From the NCBI RefSeq assembly GCF_000702325.1, contig NZ_KL370891.1, positions 1-64,000 of the forward strand: 64,000 bases of DNA, read 5' to 3'. The translations under genes were made by a program, and so were the position numbers. Source of the DNA: Thiomicrorhabdus sp. Milos-T2. GTDB lineage: Bacteria > Pseudomonadota > Gammaproteobacteria > Thiomicrospirales > Thiomicrospiraceae. This document shows, in pieces, positions 17,989-27,661 of this stretch; the first letter of the stretch is position 1, and each line of letters starts with the position of its first letter. Under the pieces are notes generated by a model. That model did not search any database, was not told the origin of the DNA, and saw only the letters and a program-made list of their open reading frames with translations.

Positions 17989-19467
17989 ATGTCTGAACGT
18001 ATAAAACCCAATGCTGAACATCGCATTGTTGATGGTGAAGTGATTCCAGAGAATTTAGCCAGTATTGATGAAAAAATTGAACGTGCTAAGGCCTATTCAG
18101 AGCAGAAAGCTGAAGAGGCAAACCTTGATAAAGAGGTTTCTCCAGAAGATGTAAATGACTTAGGAGGCGATATTGATCCACAGGCACCCATTTCTGAGGG
18201 GATTGAGTTAGATTCAGAAACTCATCCTGATAAAGTTAGCTTTTTAAGCAGACATAAAACGACATTATTATGGTTGTCGGTCATTTTAGCGGTAGTGGTA
18301 ACGTTATACTTTACTCGTCCAGACATGAGCTGGCAGATACAACGTATTAATGAATTGCAAAACCAGGTAGCACAACTCCGACAAGATAATAACGCGCTTG
18401 ATGTAAGAATTAAGGAGCAGCAACAAATCATTGCTGACAGCGTTAAAAGTGAAGTTAAAAAATCTCTTCAAGACCCAGAAAATGCACCTGCGGTCACTCA
18501 AGCCGATTTGTCACAAATTCAGCAACAAACACAACAACAAATTAAGCAGCTTAAGGAAACGGTAGCCCAGTTAGGCGGACAGAGTAGTGAGCAATTAGAT
18601 CAAGCGCTCAAACAACTACAAAGCATGACTCAAAAGGCACAACAAGAGCTACAGCCTAATGATGCGCAACTTAAAGCCTTAGCCGACTTAGAGAAAAACT
18701 TACAAAATCAAATTAATGGTTTTGCTAAAAAGTTAAGTGAGTTGTTCTTATTTAAAGAAGAGCAGCAAGTCTTAACGAAACAACCCCCTGTTTTAAAGCT
18801 AGATATGCCGTTAGATAGTTTACAAATCCAACAGTGGATTGTTGAGATAAATACCCAATGGATTTTAAATGGTCGTGTTGATAAAACTCAAAAACAGTTA
18901 CTAGCCTTAGAGCAAGCGGCAAGTTTAAGTGATTTCTCTCATACCACGGCGTTAGCAAGATTAATCGGTCAAGATTTAGGCTATTTAAAACAAGTAAAAG
19001 ATAAACAAAACAAGCCATCACAAATATCGACAGATGCACTTAAAGAGGCCGTAAATCAATTAAGTGCTAAAAACTTGTTTACAGCCTCACAGCGTGAGAT
19101 TGACCAAGCTAACGCCGAGAGTCAGTCAGAAAGTGGTTTAGACAAACTGATGACTAAATTTAGTCAAATGATTAGTATTAAAAAGCGCTCTGAAAATGGG
19201 GATGTAACGCCTGTCGATGACTTGCTTAAAAATGATGTGCTATTACAACGATTGAGTTTATTAGTTGACCGTTTAGACTGGGGGATGCAAACTCAGTCGG
19301 TTGCTACGGTTAAAGAAGCCAGTAACGCAATTAAAGCTTTTGTAAAAGCGCATTACGCTAAGTCGTATTCAGAATTTAATCTGTTATTAACGCCCTTTGA
19401 AAATGTTGAGTTTGAAAGTAAGAAACCACTATCAATCTTAAAGTTAGACCAAGAGGTAAATAAATAA
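17989..19467 (+). CDS. hemX: HemX-like membrane protein of the heme operon
   Basis: Homologue of the HemX protein encoded behind hemCD in gammaproteobacteria. A cytoplasmic, acidic N-terminal ~84 residues precede one membrane segment (~86-105, TLLWLSVILAVVVTLYF), then a long Gln-rich coiled coil (~112-240) and a C-terminal helical domain. It has often been annotated as a methyltransferase, but no SAM-binding motif is visible here. The role is probably scaffolding of heme enzymes with HemY (inference). 492 residues. It lies 67 bases after hemD. Confidence 0.88.
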   Translation: MSERIKPNAEHRIVDGEVIPENLASIDEKIERAKAYSEQKAEEANLDKEVSPEDVNDLGGDIDPQAPISEGIELDSETHPDKVSFLSRHKTTLLWLSVILAVVVTLYFTRPDMSWQIQRINELQNQVAQLRQDNNALDVRIKEQQQIIADSVKSEVKKSLQDPENAPAVTQADLSQIQQQTQQQIKQLKETVAQLGGQSSEQLDQALKQLQSMTQKAQQELQPNDAQLKALADLEKNLQNQINGFAKKLSELFLFKEEQQVLTKQPPVLKLDMPLDSLQIQQWIVEINTQWILNGRVDKTQKQLLALEQAASLSDFSHTTALARLIGQDLGYLKQVKDKQNKPSQISTDALKEAVNQLSAKNLFTASQREIDQANAESQSESGLDKLMTKFSQMISIKKRSENGDVTPVDDLLKNDVLLQRLSLLVDRLDWGMQTQSVATVKEASNAIKAFVKAHYAKSYSEFNLLLTPFENVEFESKKPLSILKLDQEVNK

Positions 19468-19537
19468 TGAGGGTTCTATTTAAAGCTAACGATTTTAGTT
19501 TAATGCTTCAATGTAATAGCAATGAGATAACCTGATT

Positions 19538-20713
19538 ATGCGTTTAATTTTAATACTCGCAGCGGTCTTTTTTGTAGCAACGTCTTTAACTACCATGTTG
19601 CTTTATGACAATGGTCAAGTCTCCATGGTTTGGGGAGATTGGGTTTTACAAACTAGTGTCAGTTTTTTAATTGCCGCTTCAATTATTGGTTTTATTCTAA
19701 GTTATGCGTTGATTCGCCTTTTACTTAATATTTGGCATCTTCCTCTATTCTGGCGAAAACATCGTCGTTTACGTCAGTACAGTAAAGCAGAAACAGCTAT
19801 GGCAAAGGGAATGATTGCACTTGAGTATGGGGATTGGCAAAAAGCAGAAAAAGAGCTTATTAAAAGTGCTAAAAACAGTGAATCTGGTTTGGTGCATTAT
19901 TTAAGTGCAGCAAAAATGGCACATAACCAAAAAGCCTATTCACGCAGAGACAATTATATTGATCAGGCTCGAGACGTGTATCCAGAAGAGTACATAACCA
20001 TTGGTCTAGTCGAAGCTCGTTTACTTGCCGAAGATAAGCCCAAAACGGCTATAGCAGTTCTAGAAGCTTTACATGAACAACAACCTAAAAACCCAACGAT
20101 ATTAGCGGAGTATGCTTTAGGTTTGAAACAGTTAGGCTATTGGGAAACCTTGGCTGAATTACTTCCAGATATTAAAAAAACACGCGCCTTAGAGCCGGCT
20201 GAGTATGAACAGTTAGAGCAACAATTTTGGGCAGGTAAGTTAGCTTCGGCCGTGGATAGTGATGCCCTTCAGTTTATTTGGAATAATTTAACTAAAAAGC
20301 AGCAGATGGCACCAGAAATTCTTGCCGAATATGTTGAGCAAAGGATAGGTTGGAAAGATGAAGTCACTTTAGAAATGTTGTTAACTAAAGCGATTAAAAA
20401 ACAGTGGAATGATAGGCTAGTTTATCAGTATGGACGTTTAACATTAGGCCCAGCCTTTGACAGGCTTAAAACTGCAGAGAAGTGGAAAACGGTGCAAGGT
20501 GATAGTAACCCGGTATTACTTCTAACACTAGGGCGACTAGCCTGTCAGAGCCAACTATGGGGGCTGGGACAAAGCTATTTAAAACAAAGCTTACAACTGA
20601 GAGCAGAGGTGGAAACGTTTCATGCTTTAGCGCAATGTTATGAAGCAGAAGGCAAGGAAAATCAAGCGGCTTTAACTTATAAAGAAGCTATTTTACAATT
20701 AGAAAAGAAGTAG
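19538..20713 (+). CDS. hemY: HemY-like TPR membrane protein of the heme operon
   Basis: Partner of HemX. Two N-terminal membrane segments (~4-22 and ~40-63) are followed by tetratricopeptide-type helical repeats (~90-391), e.g. AKGMIALEYGDWQKAEKELI and FHALAQCYEAEGKENQAA. This is the gammaproteobacterial HemY of the hemCDXY operon, not the Bacillus protoporphyrinogen oxidase of the same name. Last gene of the operon, followed by a palindrome and a terminator. Confidence 0.9.
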   Translation: MRLILILAAVFFVATSLTTMLLYDNGQVSMVWGDWVLQTSVSFLIAASIIGFILSYALIRLLLNIWHLPLFWRKHRRLRQYSKAETAMAKGMIALEYGDWQKAEKELIKSAKNSESGLVHYLSAAKMAHNQKAYSRRDNYIDQARDVYPEEYITIGLVEARLLAEDKPKTAIAVLEALHEQQPKNPTILAEYALGLKQLGYWETLAELLPDIKKTRALEPAEYEQLEQQFWAGKLASAVDSDALQFIWNNLTKKQQMAPEILAEYVEQRIGWKDEVTLEMLLTKAIKKQWNDRLVYQYGRLTLGPAFDRLKTAEKWKTVQGDSNPVLLLTLGRLACQSQLWGLGQSYLKQSLQLRAEVETFHALAQCYEAEGKENQAALTYKEAILQLEKK

Positions 20714-20740
20714 CCATCTCTTTAAAATTTTAATAAACAT

Positions 20741-20762
20741 AACCTACCAGGCCTAGTAGGTT
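20741..20762. repeat. Intergenic CCAGGCCTAG palindrome, 22 bp
   Basis: Palindrome of 22 bp with one mismatched pair (AACCTACCAGG/CCTAGTAGGTT) between convergent hemY and the GGDEF-like gene. A slightly degenerate copy of the iterated palindrome. Confidence 0.75.
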
Positions 20763-20875
20763 GTTTAAGTTTTCTTCTCTTCTCTTTAGGCATACCTGTA
20801 ACTGAAGTTATTTTGTTTTCTGTAATAAAACTCTATAAAGCTTACCTAAAAACATTTGCTATAAAATTTAGGTAT

Positions 20876-20903
20876 AAAAAAACCAACTCTAAGGCTGGTT
20901 TTA
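20876..20903. terminator. Bidirectional terminator
   Basis: Stem AAAACCA/TGGTTTT with an extended inner match and flanking A and T runs on both sides, between convergent genes. It can serve either strand. Confidence 0.75.
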
Positions 20904-20929
20904 ACTATTTAATTAGCGTGATTGTTTAA

Positions 20930-22297
20930 TCATTCTAGTTGGGATTTTTTCTGATTAGAAGGCGGATAGCGCCCAGTGATTTCTTCAGAATCACGCATTT
21001 TTACTACAGCTTCTTTTAGCAAGTCTTTGGCGGTTTTATCATCACCCGTATAAGTGGCATGCCCAATTTGAATCGTAAATTCATATTCAGGTCGCGCAAT
21101 TTTACGTTGCTCATCTTGAGGTACTTCACTATTAATTAGGCGGTTATAGATATCTTTTTTAACCGTTTCAATGCCTACTTCATCTGTTTCAGGCGTGACG
21201 ATAGCAAAGATGTGTTCTTCTAATCTAAAGGCCATGTCTGTTTCACGAGTGTCATTATGCAGGATTTCTCCAAACACCATAAATTTTGAACCAGGAGCCT
21301 CTATTTCAATGTTTTTGGCAGTAGAATTCAGAACCTTAACATTAACAAGTTTAATCAATAATAAAGAGAATGCATGTTGGTAACGATGGCTTCGGAAAAG
21401 CTCATATTTCATGACTTCATTAAAACGTTCTTTATGGAAAAGTCCCGTTTCATGTTCGGTGACCACTAAAGCATCTAACTTATCGTAAATACCTTTTATG
21501 GTATTGATATGGGCTGAAATACTTTCGTCAATTTGATCTATTTCAATCATCTTTTGGGGAGTCCGCTCCCAATCAATCTCCTGTTCATGGCTACTTAAAC
21601 GTAAACGTTTAACGCGTTCATTAAGGCCAGATAAAGGAACCAGTAAGTTCATCTGAACTAATCGATTAGTAATAATGGTGGCTACAATAATAAAGATTGT
21701 TAAAAACACGATAAAAAATAGAATGATTGAGCTTGCTGAAACTTGGTTAATTGACATTGGAACTTGTAGAACCATTGTTCCCGCTAAAGCTCCAGCGTAG
21801 ACCTGACCTGTTTTAACCTCTTGAGAGTGACAGACTAAACATTGGCTTTGAAACTTAATGGGGATAGCCGCATTGATTGTGCTACTAATAATATTGGTTT
21901 CTATTACAACACGTTCGTTACGCTCAACATCTCTTATTAGGCGTTGAAATGTTGCGGTAGTTGGCGTAGATGGATCGACAACATCATCAACTTCGGGGTC
22001 TAAAAATTCAGGAGCTTTTTGTAGGAAGAGTGCCGCGCCAGGCATTTTTTCACGAATTTGCTGGTAAACTTTATCAATATTGTATGGCTGCCAACCTGTA
22101 TTTAGGTATTCATGCACGGCTCCATAACTTTCTTTTTCTAAGTTCTTAATATCGGAATCAACCGCATGGTTTAGTGCAAAAAATGCAGGAATAGCTGTTA
22201 AAGGCAAACTAATTGCAAACGCGACTGCAATAGCAATAAAAAGTTGGTGTATGAGTACCGATTTGAATGTGTATTGTTTAAAGTTAATTTTTGCCAT
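20930..22297 (-). CDS. Membrane CxxCH heme-type sensor with degenerate GGDEF domain
   Basis: Two membrane segments (~20-45, ~185-210) enclose a periplasmic region with a c-type heme motif CLVCH (~151-155), the same layout as the cyclase at 9758-10963. The C-terminal GGDEF-like domain has lost its signature: the position of RxGGDEF reads RLEEHIFAIV, and the metal-binding Asp region is altered (LLLIKLVNVKVLN). It should not make c-di-GMP; a role as receptor, regulator or partner is inference. It ends in a polar tail. 455 residues, apparently monocistronic. Confidence 0.8.
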   Translation of the reverse strand: MAKINFKQYTFKSVLIHQLFIAIAVAFAISLPLTAIPAFFALNHAVDSDIKNLEKESYGAVHEYLNTGWQPYNIDKVYQQIREKMPGAALFLQKAPEFLDPEVDDVVDPSTPTTATFQRLIRDVERNERVVIETNIISSTINAAIPIKFQSQCLVCHSQEVKTGQVYAGALAGTMVLQVPMSINQVSASSIILFFIVFLTIFIIVATIITNRLVQMNLLVPLSGLNERVKRLRLSSHEQEIDWERTPQKMIEIDQIDESISAHINTIKGIYDKLDALVVTEHETGLFHKERFNEVMKYELFRSHRYQHAFSLLLIKLVNVKVLNSTAKNIEIEAPGSKFMVFGEILHNDTRETDMAFRLEEHIFAIVTPETDEVGIETVKKDIYNRLINSEVPQDEQRKIARPEYEFTIQIGHATYTGDDKTAKDLLKEAVVKMRDSEEITGRYPPSNQKKSQLE

Positions 22298-22449
22298 GAT
22301 TGTCTTTTAAAGTTTTTTCACATTTGCATTATAGTCTAGGAAATAAAGGTTTTTCAGGCATTTAAACAACAATAAATTAATAAGGGTATTAATGACTTCT
22401 GATTATCTTTTAATGCTAGTCACTAATACTTATTAAACTGGGCTGATTC

Positions 22450-23139
22450 TTAATGTATTAATTTATCTTCTGGCAGTCCGGCATCGTAAAATGCCTGCTT
22501 GGCAGTTTGAATCATTGGCCAAGGGCCACACATATAAACGGTAATTTTATCAAGGCTAGGGTGTTGTTTTAAAACAATCTCATGAACTAAACCGGTTTCA
22601 CCATTCCAGTTTTCAATACTCTCTGATAAGACGGGGACGTAATTGATATGTGGGTGCTTTTGAGTTAAATCAACTAACCAATTATGCATGTATAAATCTT
22701 CAACTGAGCGAGCTCCCCAATAAAAGGTAATAGGAACTTCAATTTGTTGACGTAGTGATTCAATTAGCAAGGCTCGCATAGGTGCAAATCCAGTGCCACC
22801 GGCTACAAAAAGTATTGCATCATGCGCTGAATGTAATGCCATTTGCGCTTTTGGCCCCTGCATAACAAGGGTATCGCCTGCTTGTGTTGTAAACAGCTTT
22901 TCCATCCAATCGCTGTCGGATTGTTTACGAATGTGGCACTCAATTAAGCCGTCTTCTCTAGGTGCATTAGCAATAGAGAAAGGTTTAAGTTCAGCGGTAT
23001 CAAAACCTAGCATGACATAATCACCAGAAGTATAGGTGATTGGATGTTCTGGTTGAAGAAGCAATTGAATAATTTGCGGTGCAAGTGAGTTAGCTTGTAT
23101 GACTTTCATTACATGCGTTTGTTCTGCAGTCGTTGGCAT
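22450..23139 (-). CDS. Ferredoxin-NADP reductase-type flavin reductase
   Basis: Fre/LuxG-like oxidoreductase. A FAD/FMN-binding beta-barrel has the motif KPFSIANAP (~52-60), and a NAD(P)-binding half has VAGGTGFAPM (~114-123) and the C-terminal MCGPWPMIQ. There is no ferredoxin domain; 229 residues is the size of free flavin reductases. Electrons flow from NAD(P)H to flavin; the final acceptor is unknown. It starts 9 bases after xthA stops, so the two are very likely co-transcribed. Confidence 0.85.
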   Translation of the reverse strand: MPTTAEQTHVMKVIQANSLAPQIIQLLLQPEHPITYTSGDYVMLGFDTAELKPFSIANAPREDGLIECHIRKQSDSDWMEKLFTTQAGDTLVMQGPKAQMALHSAHDAILFVAGGTGFAPMRALLIESLRQQIEVPITFYWGARSVEDLYMHNWLVDLTQKHPHINYVPVLSESIENWNGETGLVHEIVLKQHPSLDKITVYMCGPWPMIQTAKQAFYDAGLPEDKLIH

Positions 23140-23148
23140 GGTGCTTCC

Positions 23149-23970
23149 TTAAAGTTTAAATTCAGTCCAAATCGGCGCGTGATCAGAAGGTTTTTCCATT
23201 GCTCTAATGTCATAGCCAACTTCACTTGCAACGGCTTTGTTATTTAGAGATTCAGTGGCTAAAACCGTGTCAATTCTTAAACCTCTTCTTGGTTCACGAT
23301 CAAAACCTTTAGAGCGATAATCAAACCAGCTAAAAATATCATTGGTATCAGGGTGAATCGTTCTAAACGTATCGATTAGCCCCCAGTCTAAAAGACGCTG
23401 CCACCATTCACGTTCTTCTGGTAAAAAACTAGTTTTACCATCACGCAACCAGCGCTTACGATTAGGTTCCCCAATACCAATATCTAAGTCCGTGGGTGAA
23501 ATATTAAAGTCGCCAATAACCGCTATTTGTTGGCTTGGGTCACAATCTTGTTGTAAATACGCCATTAAATCTTGATAGAACTTCTCTTTTGCAGGAAATT
23601 TTACAGGATGGTCACGGCTTTCGCCTTGTGGGAAATAGCCATTAATCACTTTAACGGATTCACCATTTTCAAATTTAAAGTCGCCAATCACCATGCGTTT
23701 TTGAGCGGTTTCATCATCCGTTTTCCAGCCAAGTTGCGAGTTAACTAACTCAATGCCTTTACGGTATAAAAGGGCAACACCATAGTGGGTTTTTTGGCCC
23801 ATAAAAATAGCGTTGTAACCCATGGCTTCAATATCTGCTAATGGGAATTCATGGTCCTGAACCTTGGTCTCTTGTAAACCGATAATATCTGGTGCAATTT
23901 GATCTGTTAGAGCTTGAAGTTGATGTAAGCGTAATCTAACGCTATTAGTATTGAATGAAACAATTTTCAT
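23149..23970 (-). CDS. xthA: Exodeoxyribonuclease III (AP endonuclease)
   Basis: Base-excision repair nuclease cutting at abasic sites, of the exonuclease III/EEP fold. Motifs: MKIVSFNTNSVR, GLQETKVQ (metal-binding Glu), GDFNISPTDLDIG, RIDTVLAT and the catalytic SDHAPIW. 273 residues, full length. First gene of a pair with the flavin reductase. Start at ATG 23970. Confidence 0.95.
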   Translation of the reverse strand: MKIVSFNTNSVRLRLHQLQALTDQIAPDIIGLQETKVQDHEFPLADIEAMGYNAIFMGQKTHYGVALLYRKGIELVNSQLGWKTDDETAQKRMVIGDFKFENGESVKVINGYFPQGESRDHPVKFPAKEKFYQDLMAYLQQDCDPSQQIAVIGDFNISPTDLDIGIGEPNRKRWLRDGKTSFLPEEREWWQRLLDWGLIDTFRTIHPDTNDIFSWFDYRSKGFDREPRRGLRIDTVLATESLNNKAVASEVGYDIRAMEKPSDHAPIWTEFKL

Positions 23971-24318
23971 GAAAACAAGAAGCCTTTACAATGTATGTTT
24001 TTTTAATTTAGTGAATTACCGAAATTATAACGAATTTGGTTAATTAAACTTGCTTTATATTTAGTGAGATCCTTTTGTGAATCGATGAATGTACAAAAAA
24101 ATCTATAATTTTGTGTTATCAGCCTAAAACCCTCACGTAACAGTCGCCTGATATATCGTTTTTTAGACTAAATCTCAAGAATTTGTTCACTTTTTTACAT
24201 CACCAGAACAGTCAAGGGCCTTATAGAAAAAGGCTTTAAACAGAATTTTTTTTTGGCATTTGATATTATGAGTTAACAAAAAATAAACACGTTTAAATTA
24301 TTAAGGAATTTCATTGCT
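23971..24318. other. Divergent intergenic region xthA/purU
   Basis: 348 bases without a gene, AT-rich, holding the promoters of two divergent genes. A TATAAT is present at 24104-24109, but no properly spaced -35 box was found. No palindrome or repeat family member is present, in line with all other divergent gaps in this window. Confidence 0.5.
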
Positions 24319-25176
24319 ATGAGCCATGTATATCGACTCGTTATTTCTTGTCCTGATCAAGTTGGGATTGTTGCCAAAGTGGCAAAATATATTGCTGAAC
24401 AGGGTGGGTCAATTGTGGAAGCAAACCATCATACAGATTCAAGTAATGGCTGGTTTTTTATGCGCCACGAAATTTTGGCTAGCTCCTTATCATCTTCGTT
24501 AGCGGAATTTGAAAAAGGCTTTGAAGTCATTGCTAAAGAGTTTGAAATGCAATGGTATATTTCAGATTCTGAAAAGCCTAAAAAGATTGCTCTATTTGCT
24601 TCCAAAGAATCGCATTGTTTAGCCGATTTACTGCATAGATGGCATGAAGGTGAATTACCGGGTGAAGTGGTTTGTGTGATTGCGAATCATGATGATTTAC
24701 GCTCAATGGTAGAGTGGTATAAAGTCCCTTTTCACCATATTCCGGTTACGCCCGATACTAAGCCTCAAGCATTTACAGAAGCAGAAGTGACCGCTGCTAA
24801 ATATCAGGCTGATGTGATTGTACTGGCTCGTTATATGCAAATATTACCACCCAAAATGTGTCGTGATTATGCGGGGCAAGTCATTAACATTCATCACAGC
24901 TTTTTACCTTCTTTTGTTGGGGCAAAACCTTATCATCAGGCAAGTGAACGAGGTGTGAAATTAATTGGCGCAACCTGTCACTATGTAACAGAAGATTTGG
25001 ACGAAGGCCCGATTATTGAACAAGATGTGATTCGCGTTAACCACTCTAAGACCATTGACGACCTTAAACGTTTAGGGCGCGATGTAGAAAAAACCGTATT
25101 AGCACGTGGGTTACGTTATCACCTAGAAGACAGAGTGCTGATTCACGGTAATAAAACCGTGGTTTTTGACTCTTAA
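24319..25176 (+). CDS. purU: Formyltetrahydrofolate deformylase
   Basis: Hydrolyses 10-formyl-THF to THF and formate, balancing one-carbon pools and feeding PurT. An N-terminal ACT domain (~5-80, CPDQVGIVAKVAKYI) is a regulatory site; the C-terminal formyltransferase fold has NIHHSFLPSFVGAKPYHQA and EDLDEGPIIEQD with the catalytic Asn, His and Asp. 285 residues, normal. A perfect 24-bp palindrome sits 17 bases after the stop. Confidence 0.96.
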   Translation: MSHVYRLVISCPDQVGIVAKVAKYIAEQGGSIVEANHHTDSSNGWFFMRHEILASSLSSSLAEFEKGFEVIAKEFEMQWYISDSEKPKKIALFASKESHCLADLLHRWHEGELPGEVVCVIANHDDLRSMVEWYKVPFHHIPVTPDTKPQAFTEAEVTAAKYQADVIVLARYMQILPPKMCRDYAGQVINIHHSFLPSFVGAKPYHQASERGVKLIGATCHYVTEDLDEGPIIEQDVIRVNHSKTIDDLKRLGRDVEKTVLARGLRYHLEDRVLIHGNKTVVFDS

Positions 25177-25192
25177 TTATGAGTGTATGTAT

Positions 25193-25216
25193 CAAGTTAC
25201 CAGGCCTGGTAACTTG
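25193..25216. repeat. Intergenic CCAGGCCTGG palindrome, 24 bp
   Basis: Perfect 24-bp palindrome CAAGTTACCAGG/CCTGGTAACTTG between convergent purU and tmcA. The same extended arms occur in the IS110-interrupted copy at 12215/13475. Confidence 0.9.
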
Positions 25217-25304
25217 GATATTTTGTTTTTCAAGAAGCCGATGTATTTATTGATGCATTGGCTTTTTTATAAAAGTATACAAGCGAATTCTTTAGTCTAG
25301 CTAT

Positions 25305-27590
25305 TTAATAGTGTCTGGCAGACCGGCCAAAACTTTGATTTTGATTGGCAATTTTATTCTTTGGAATCCAATTTGCAATCATTTCTTTGAGCGCGTCTTC
25401 AACCCCTTTTCGACCACTTAAATGATGTTGATGAGCAACTGTTTGCCAACTCTCTTTTTTGAGAACTTTATCGCACCAAATGGCTTGCTCGCTAATCGAG
25501 GCGTTACCAATGGTATGGGCAGACTGAATGCTCCATTCCCATATTTTTCCACTGATGGATTCATATGGGCGGGTATTGTTTTGATAGTTGATTAAAGCTT
25601 TATTTAAACCTTGATTACGCTTTTTAAAGCGGAAGGTATTAATGATTTGCCAGACTTGAGTGGCGGGTAAGTGTGGTAAGGATTCTAATAATATATGTGG
25701 AAACTGCTCCTGAAAACGCGATTGTATCAAGGCTAAAGCTTGTCGTGCCATTGCCGTTAGCGGTTTGGCGACCACTAAATTATGGCTGCCACTCGCTTTG
25801 TCTCGTTTAACGCCAACATGTAGGGGCCAAAAGTGTTGTTCAAACCAAAAAGGAAGTAATTCTTCACTTGCTCCAAAGCTACTGCTTAGGTAGTCAATAC
25901 CGGCTAAAGTGGCTAGTTTTTCTACCTCTTGCAATAAGTGTTGACCAATACCATTGCGTTGATACGCAGGGTGCACAGCAATGCGCATGATTCGCCAGGT
26001 TGAAAGTAGTAAAAAATCGTTTTGAGCGTAGTTTTTTGTGAGTAGTTGCGGAACTAAATGCCCATGTGAACGGGTTTGTGTCGGGTTTAATTTACCTTCT
26101 TCTATACATAGTACCGCTCCAATGATATGCATCTGTTCAGCTTGCTGTAGACAAGCGACTAAAATATGAATGTTAGGGGCATTAAGCAGTTGCTGTAGAT
26201 CATTTGGACTAGTTTGATAATGTGCTTGAACCAACAGGCCAAAAAGCGATTCTAGCATTGCACGATTATCTAGAAGTTCACTGGTCTCGATTTTTTCAAA
26301 GTTTAAATCTAATGGGGTAATGGTATCAAAAACTTCAGATTCATCAATGTCAGCAAAGCTTGCATCCAGTAACAGTGCATGATTGATCGCAAGCTCTAAC
26401 GGATCATTTTCTGCCCAGCGTATCGGTTCTTTTAAGTGGCAGGCTTTCCAATTAGGTGTAAGTATATCGAGTTGTTTTTTAAAACGTAATTCAAACCCTC
26501 TACCCGAACCTTCGTAACCATGCTGTGTTGTGGCAAAAGCCAAACGATGATGGCGCATGAGTAGATCGGTTAATAAAGGGGTTGGCAAATGTGCCGCTTC
26601 ATCAACCAATAATAAGTCTGCGGCAGTAGGGTTTAAAATCAAATAGTCGGGTGCAATAAACTCAAACGTTTTTAGTTCATTGTTATATTTAAAACTGACC
26701 AGGCCTGGTTTATTGTGAATAATTTCAACTTCCAAACCTTGTTCTGGGTTGTAAATCGTTTCTAAGTGGGCTACAGCATGTTTAAATGCCGCTTTGGTTT
26801 GATCTAGTCTGCTAGCGGTGATGGCAATATGGTGTTTACCATTGAGTAAGCAATCAATTGCAGCAATACCTAAAGCACTACTCTTGCCACGACCTCGATC
26901 TGCAGTAATAACTAGTGGGCGTTTACGGTGTCCAAAAGCTACGGAATGAATGGCTTTAATGGCATGAGTTTGATCTTCTGTAGGAAGCATTTGATGATAA
27001 ACACTGTCGACCGAATGACTAAGGTTATGACTAAGGTTATGACCATGGTTTTGATTAAGGCGGCGAGTCGATGCGTCGCTATTTTCTTGCTCAAGCCAGA
27101 TAATATTTGAGTTTTTCCAGCTTTGAATTAGATGGTCTGTAAAAGTATTTTTAGCATCACTAAGCGTAAATGGGGTGTTTAAAAATCGACTGTTTTCGGG
27201 ATTATTTAATGAAGCCCACTCTTTAAGGTTTGGCGTTAGTAAAATGAGTAGTCCGCCAGACTGAATCATGCCGGATACAATGCCTAAGGTATCCGCGCTT
27301 AAACCTTGTTTAACGTCAATCACCGCTCCAGATATTTCTTGTCCTAGATAATAGGGTAAACGTTTAGCTTCTATGCATTCAAAATGATGTTTTAAAAATT
27401 CGTTAGGTATGCAAATAGCTTCTTGAATGTCGTTTTCAGTTAGGGATGAGGCAACCCAAAAAACGGTTTCGTGGCTTTTATAGAGCGATTCTATTTGTTG
27501 ATTTTGCCAGTCAGAATCCCCGCTTAAAATCACTAGAGCTCGGTGGCGTTCGTTAACCAGGTTTTTACGGAGTTCAATAAGGTCGGTCAT
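25305..27590 (-). CDS. tmcA: tRNA(Met) cytidine acetyltransferase
   Basis: Acetylates C34 of elongator tRNA-Met using acetyl-CoA and ATP. An N-terminal domain leads to a helicase-type ATPase with Walker A DRGRGKSSALG (~230-240) and Walker B LLVDEAAHLP, then a GNAT acetyltransferase with IAVHPAYQRNGIGQHLL (~525-545), and a C-terminal tRNA-binding region. 761 residues, somewhat longer than E. coli TmcA. A palindrome at 26699 encodes KPGLV. It lies 71 bases behind the GGDEF/EAL gene and may share its transcript. Confidence 0.93.
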   Translation of the reverse strand: MTDLIELRKNLVNERHRALVILSGDSDWQNQQIESLYKSHETVFWVASSLTENDIQEAICIPNEFLKHHFECIEAKRLPYYLGQEISGAVIDVKQGLSADTLGIVSGMIQSGGLLILLTPNLKEWASLNNPENSRFLNTPFTLSDAKNTFTDHLIQSWKNSNIIWLEQENSDASTRRLNQNHGHNLSHNLSHSVDSVYHQMLPTEDQTHAIKAIHSVAFGHRKRPLVITADRGRGKSSALGIAAIDCLLNGKHHIAITASRLDQTKAAFKHAVAHLETIYNPEQGLEVEIIHNKPGLVSFKYNNELKTFEFIAPDYLILNPTAADLLLVDEAAHLPTPLLTDLLMRHHRLAFATTQHGYEGSGRGFELRFKKQLDILTPNWKACHLKEPIRWAENDPLELAINHALLLDASFADIDESEVFDTITPLDLNFEKIETSELLDNRAMLESLFGLLVQAHYQTSPNDLQQLLNAPNIHILVACLQQAEQMHIIGAVLCIEEGKLNPTQTRSHGHLVPQLLTKNYAQNDFLLLSTWRIMRIAVHPAYQRNGIGQHLLQEVEKLATLAGIDYLSSSFGASEELLPFWFEQHFWPLHVGVKRDKASGSHNLVVAKPLTAMARQALALIQSRFQEQFPHILLESLPHLPATQVWQIINTFRFKKRNQGLNKALINYQNNTRPYESISGKIWEWSIQSAHTIGNASISEQAIWCDKVLKKESWQTVAHQHHLSGRKGVEDALKEMIANWIPKNKIANQNQSFGRSARHY
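26699..26708. repeat. CCAGGCCTGG palindrome inside tmcA
   Basis: Exact copy, read on the minus strand as Lys-Pro-Gly-Leu-Val in the ATPase region. Confidence 0.85.
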
Positions 27591-27661
27591 GTCTTTTAAG
27601 AATTCTCTGGGCTAATTTTGTTTGCTTGCTTGTTTTATGTATATGAAAAAGCAAAGTTAAT

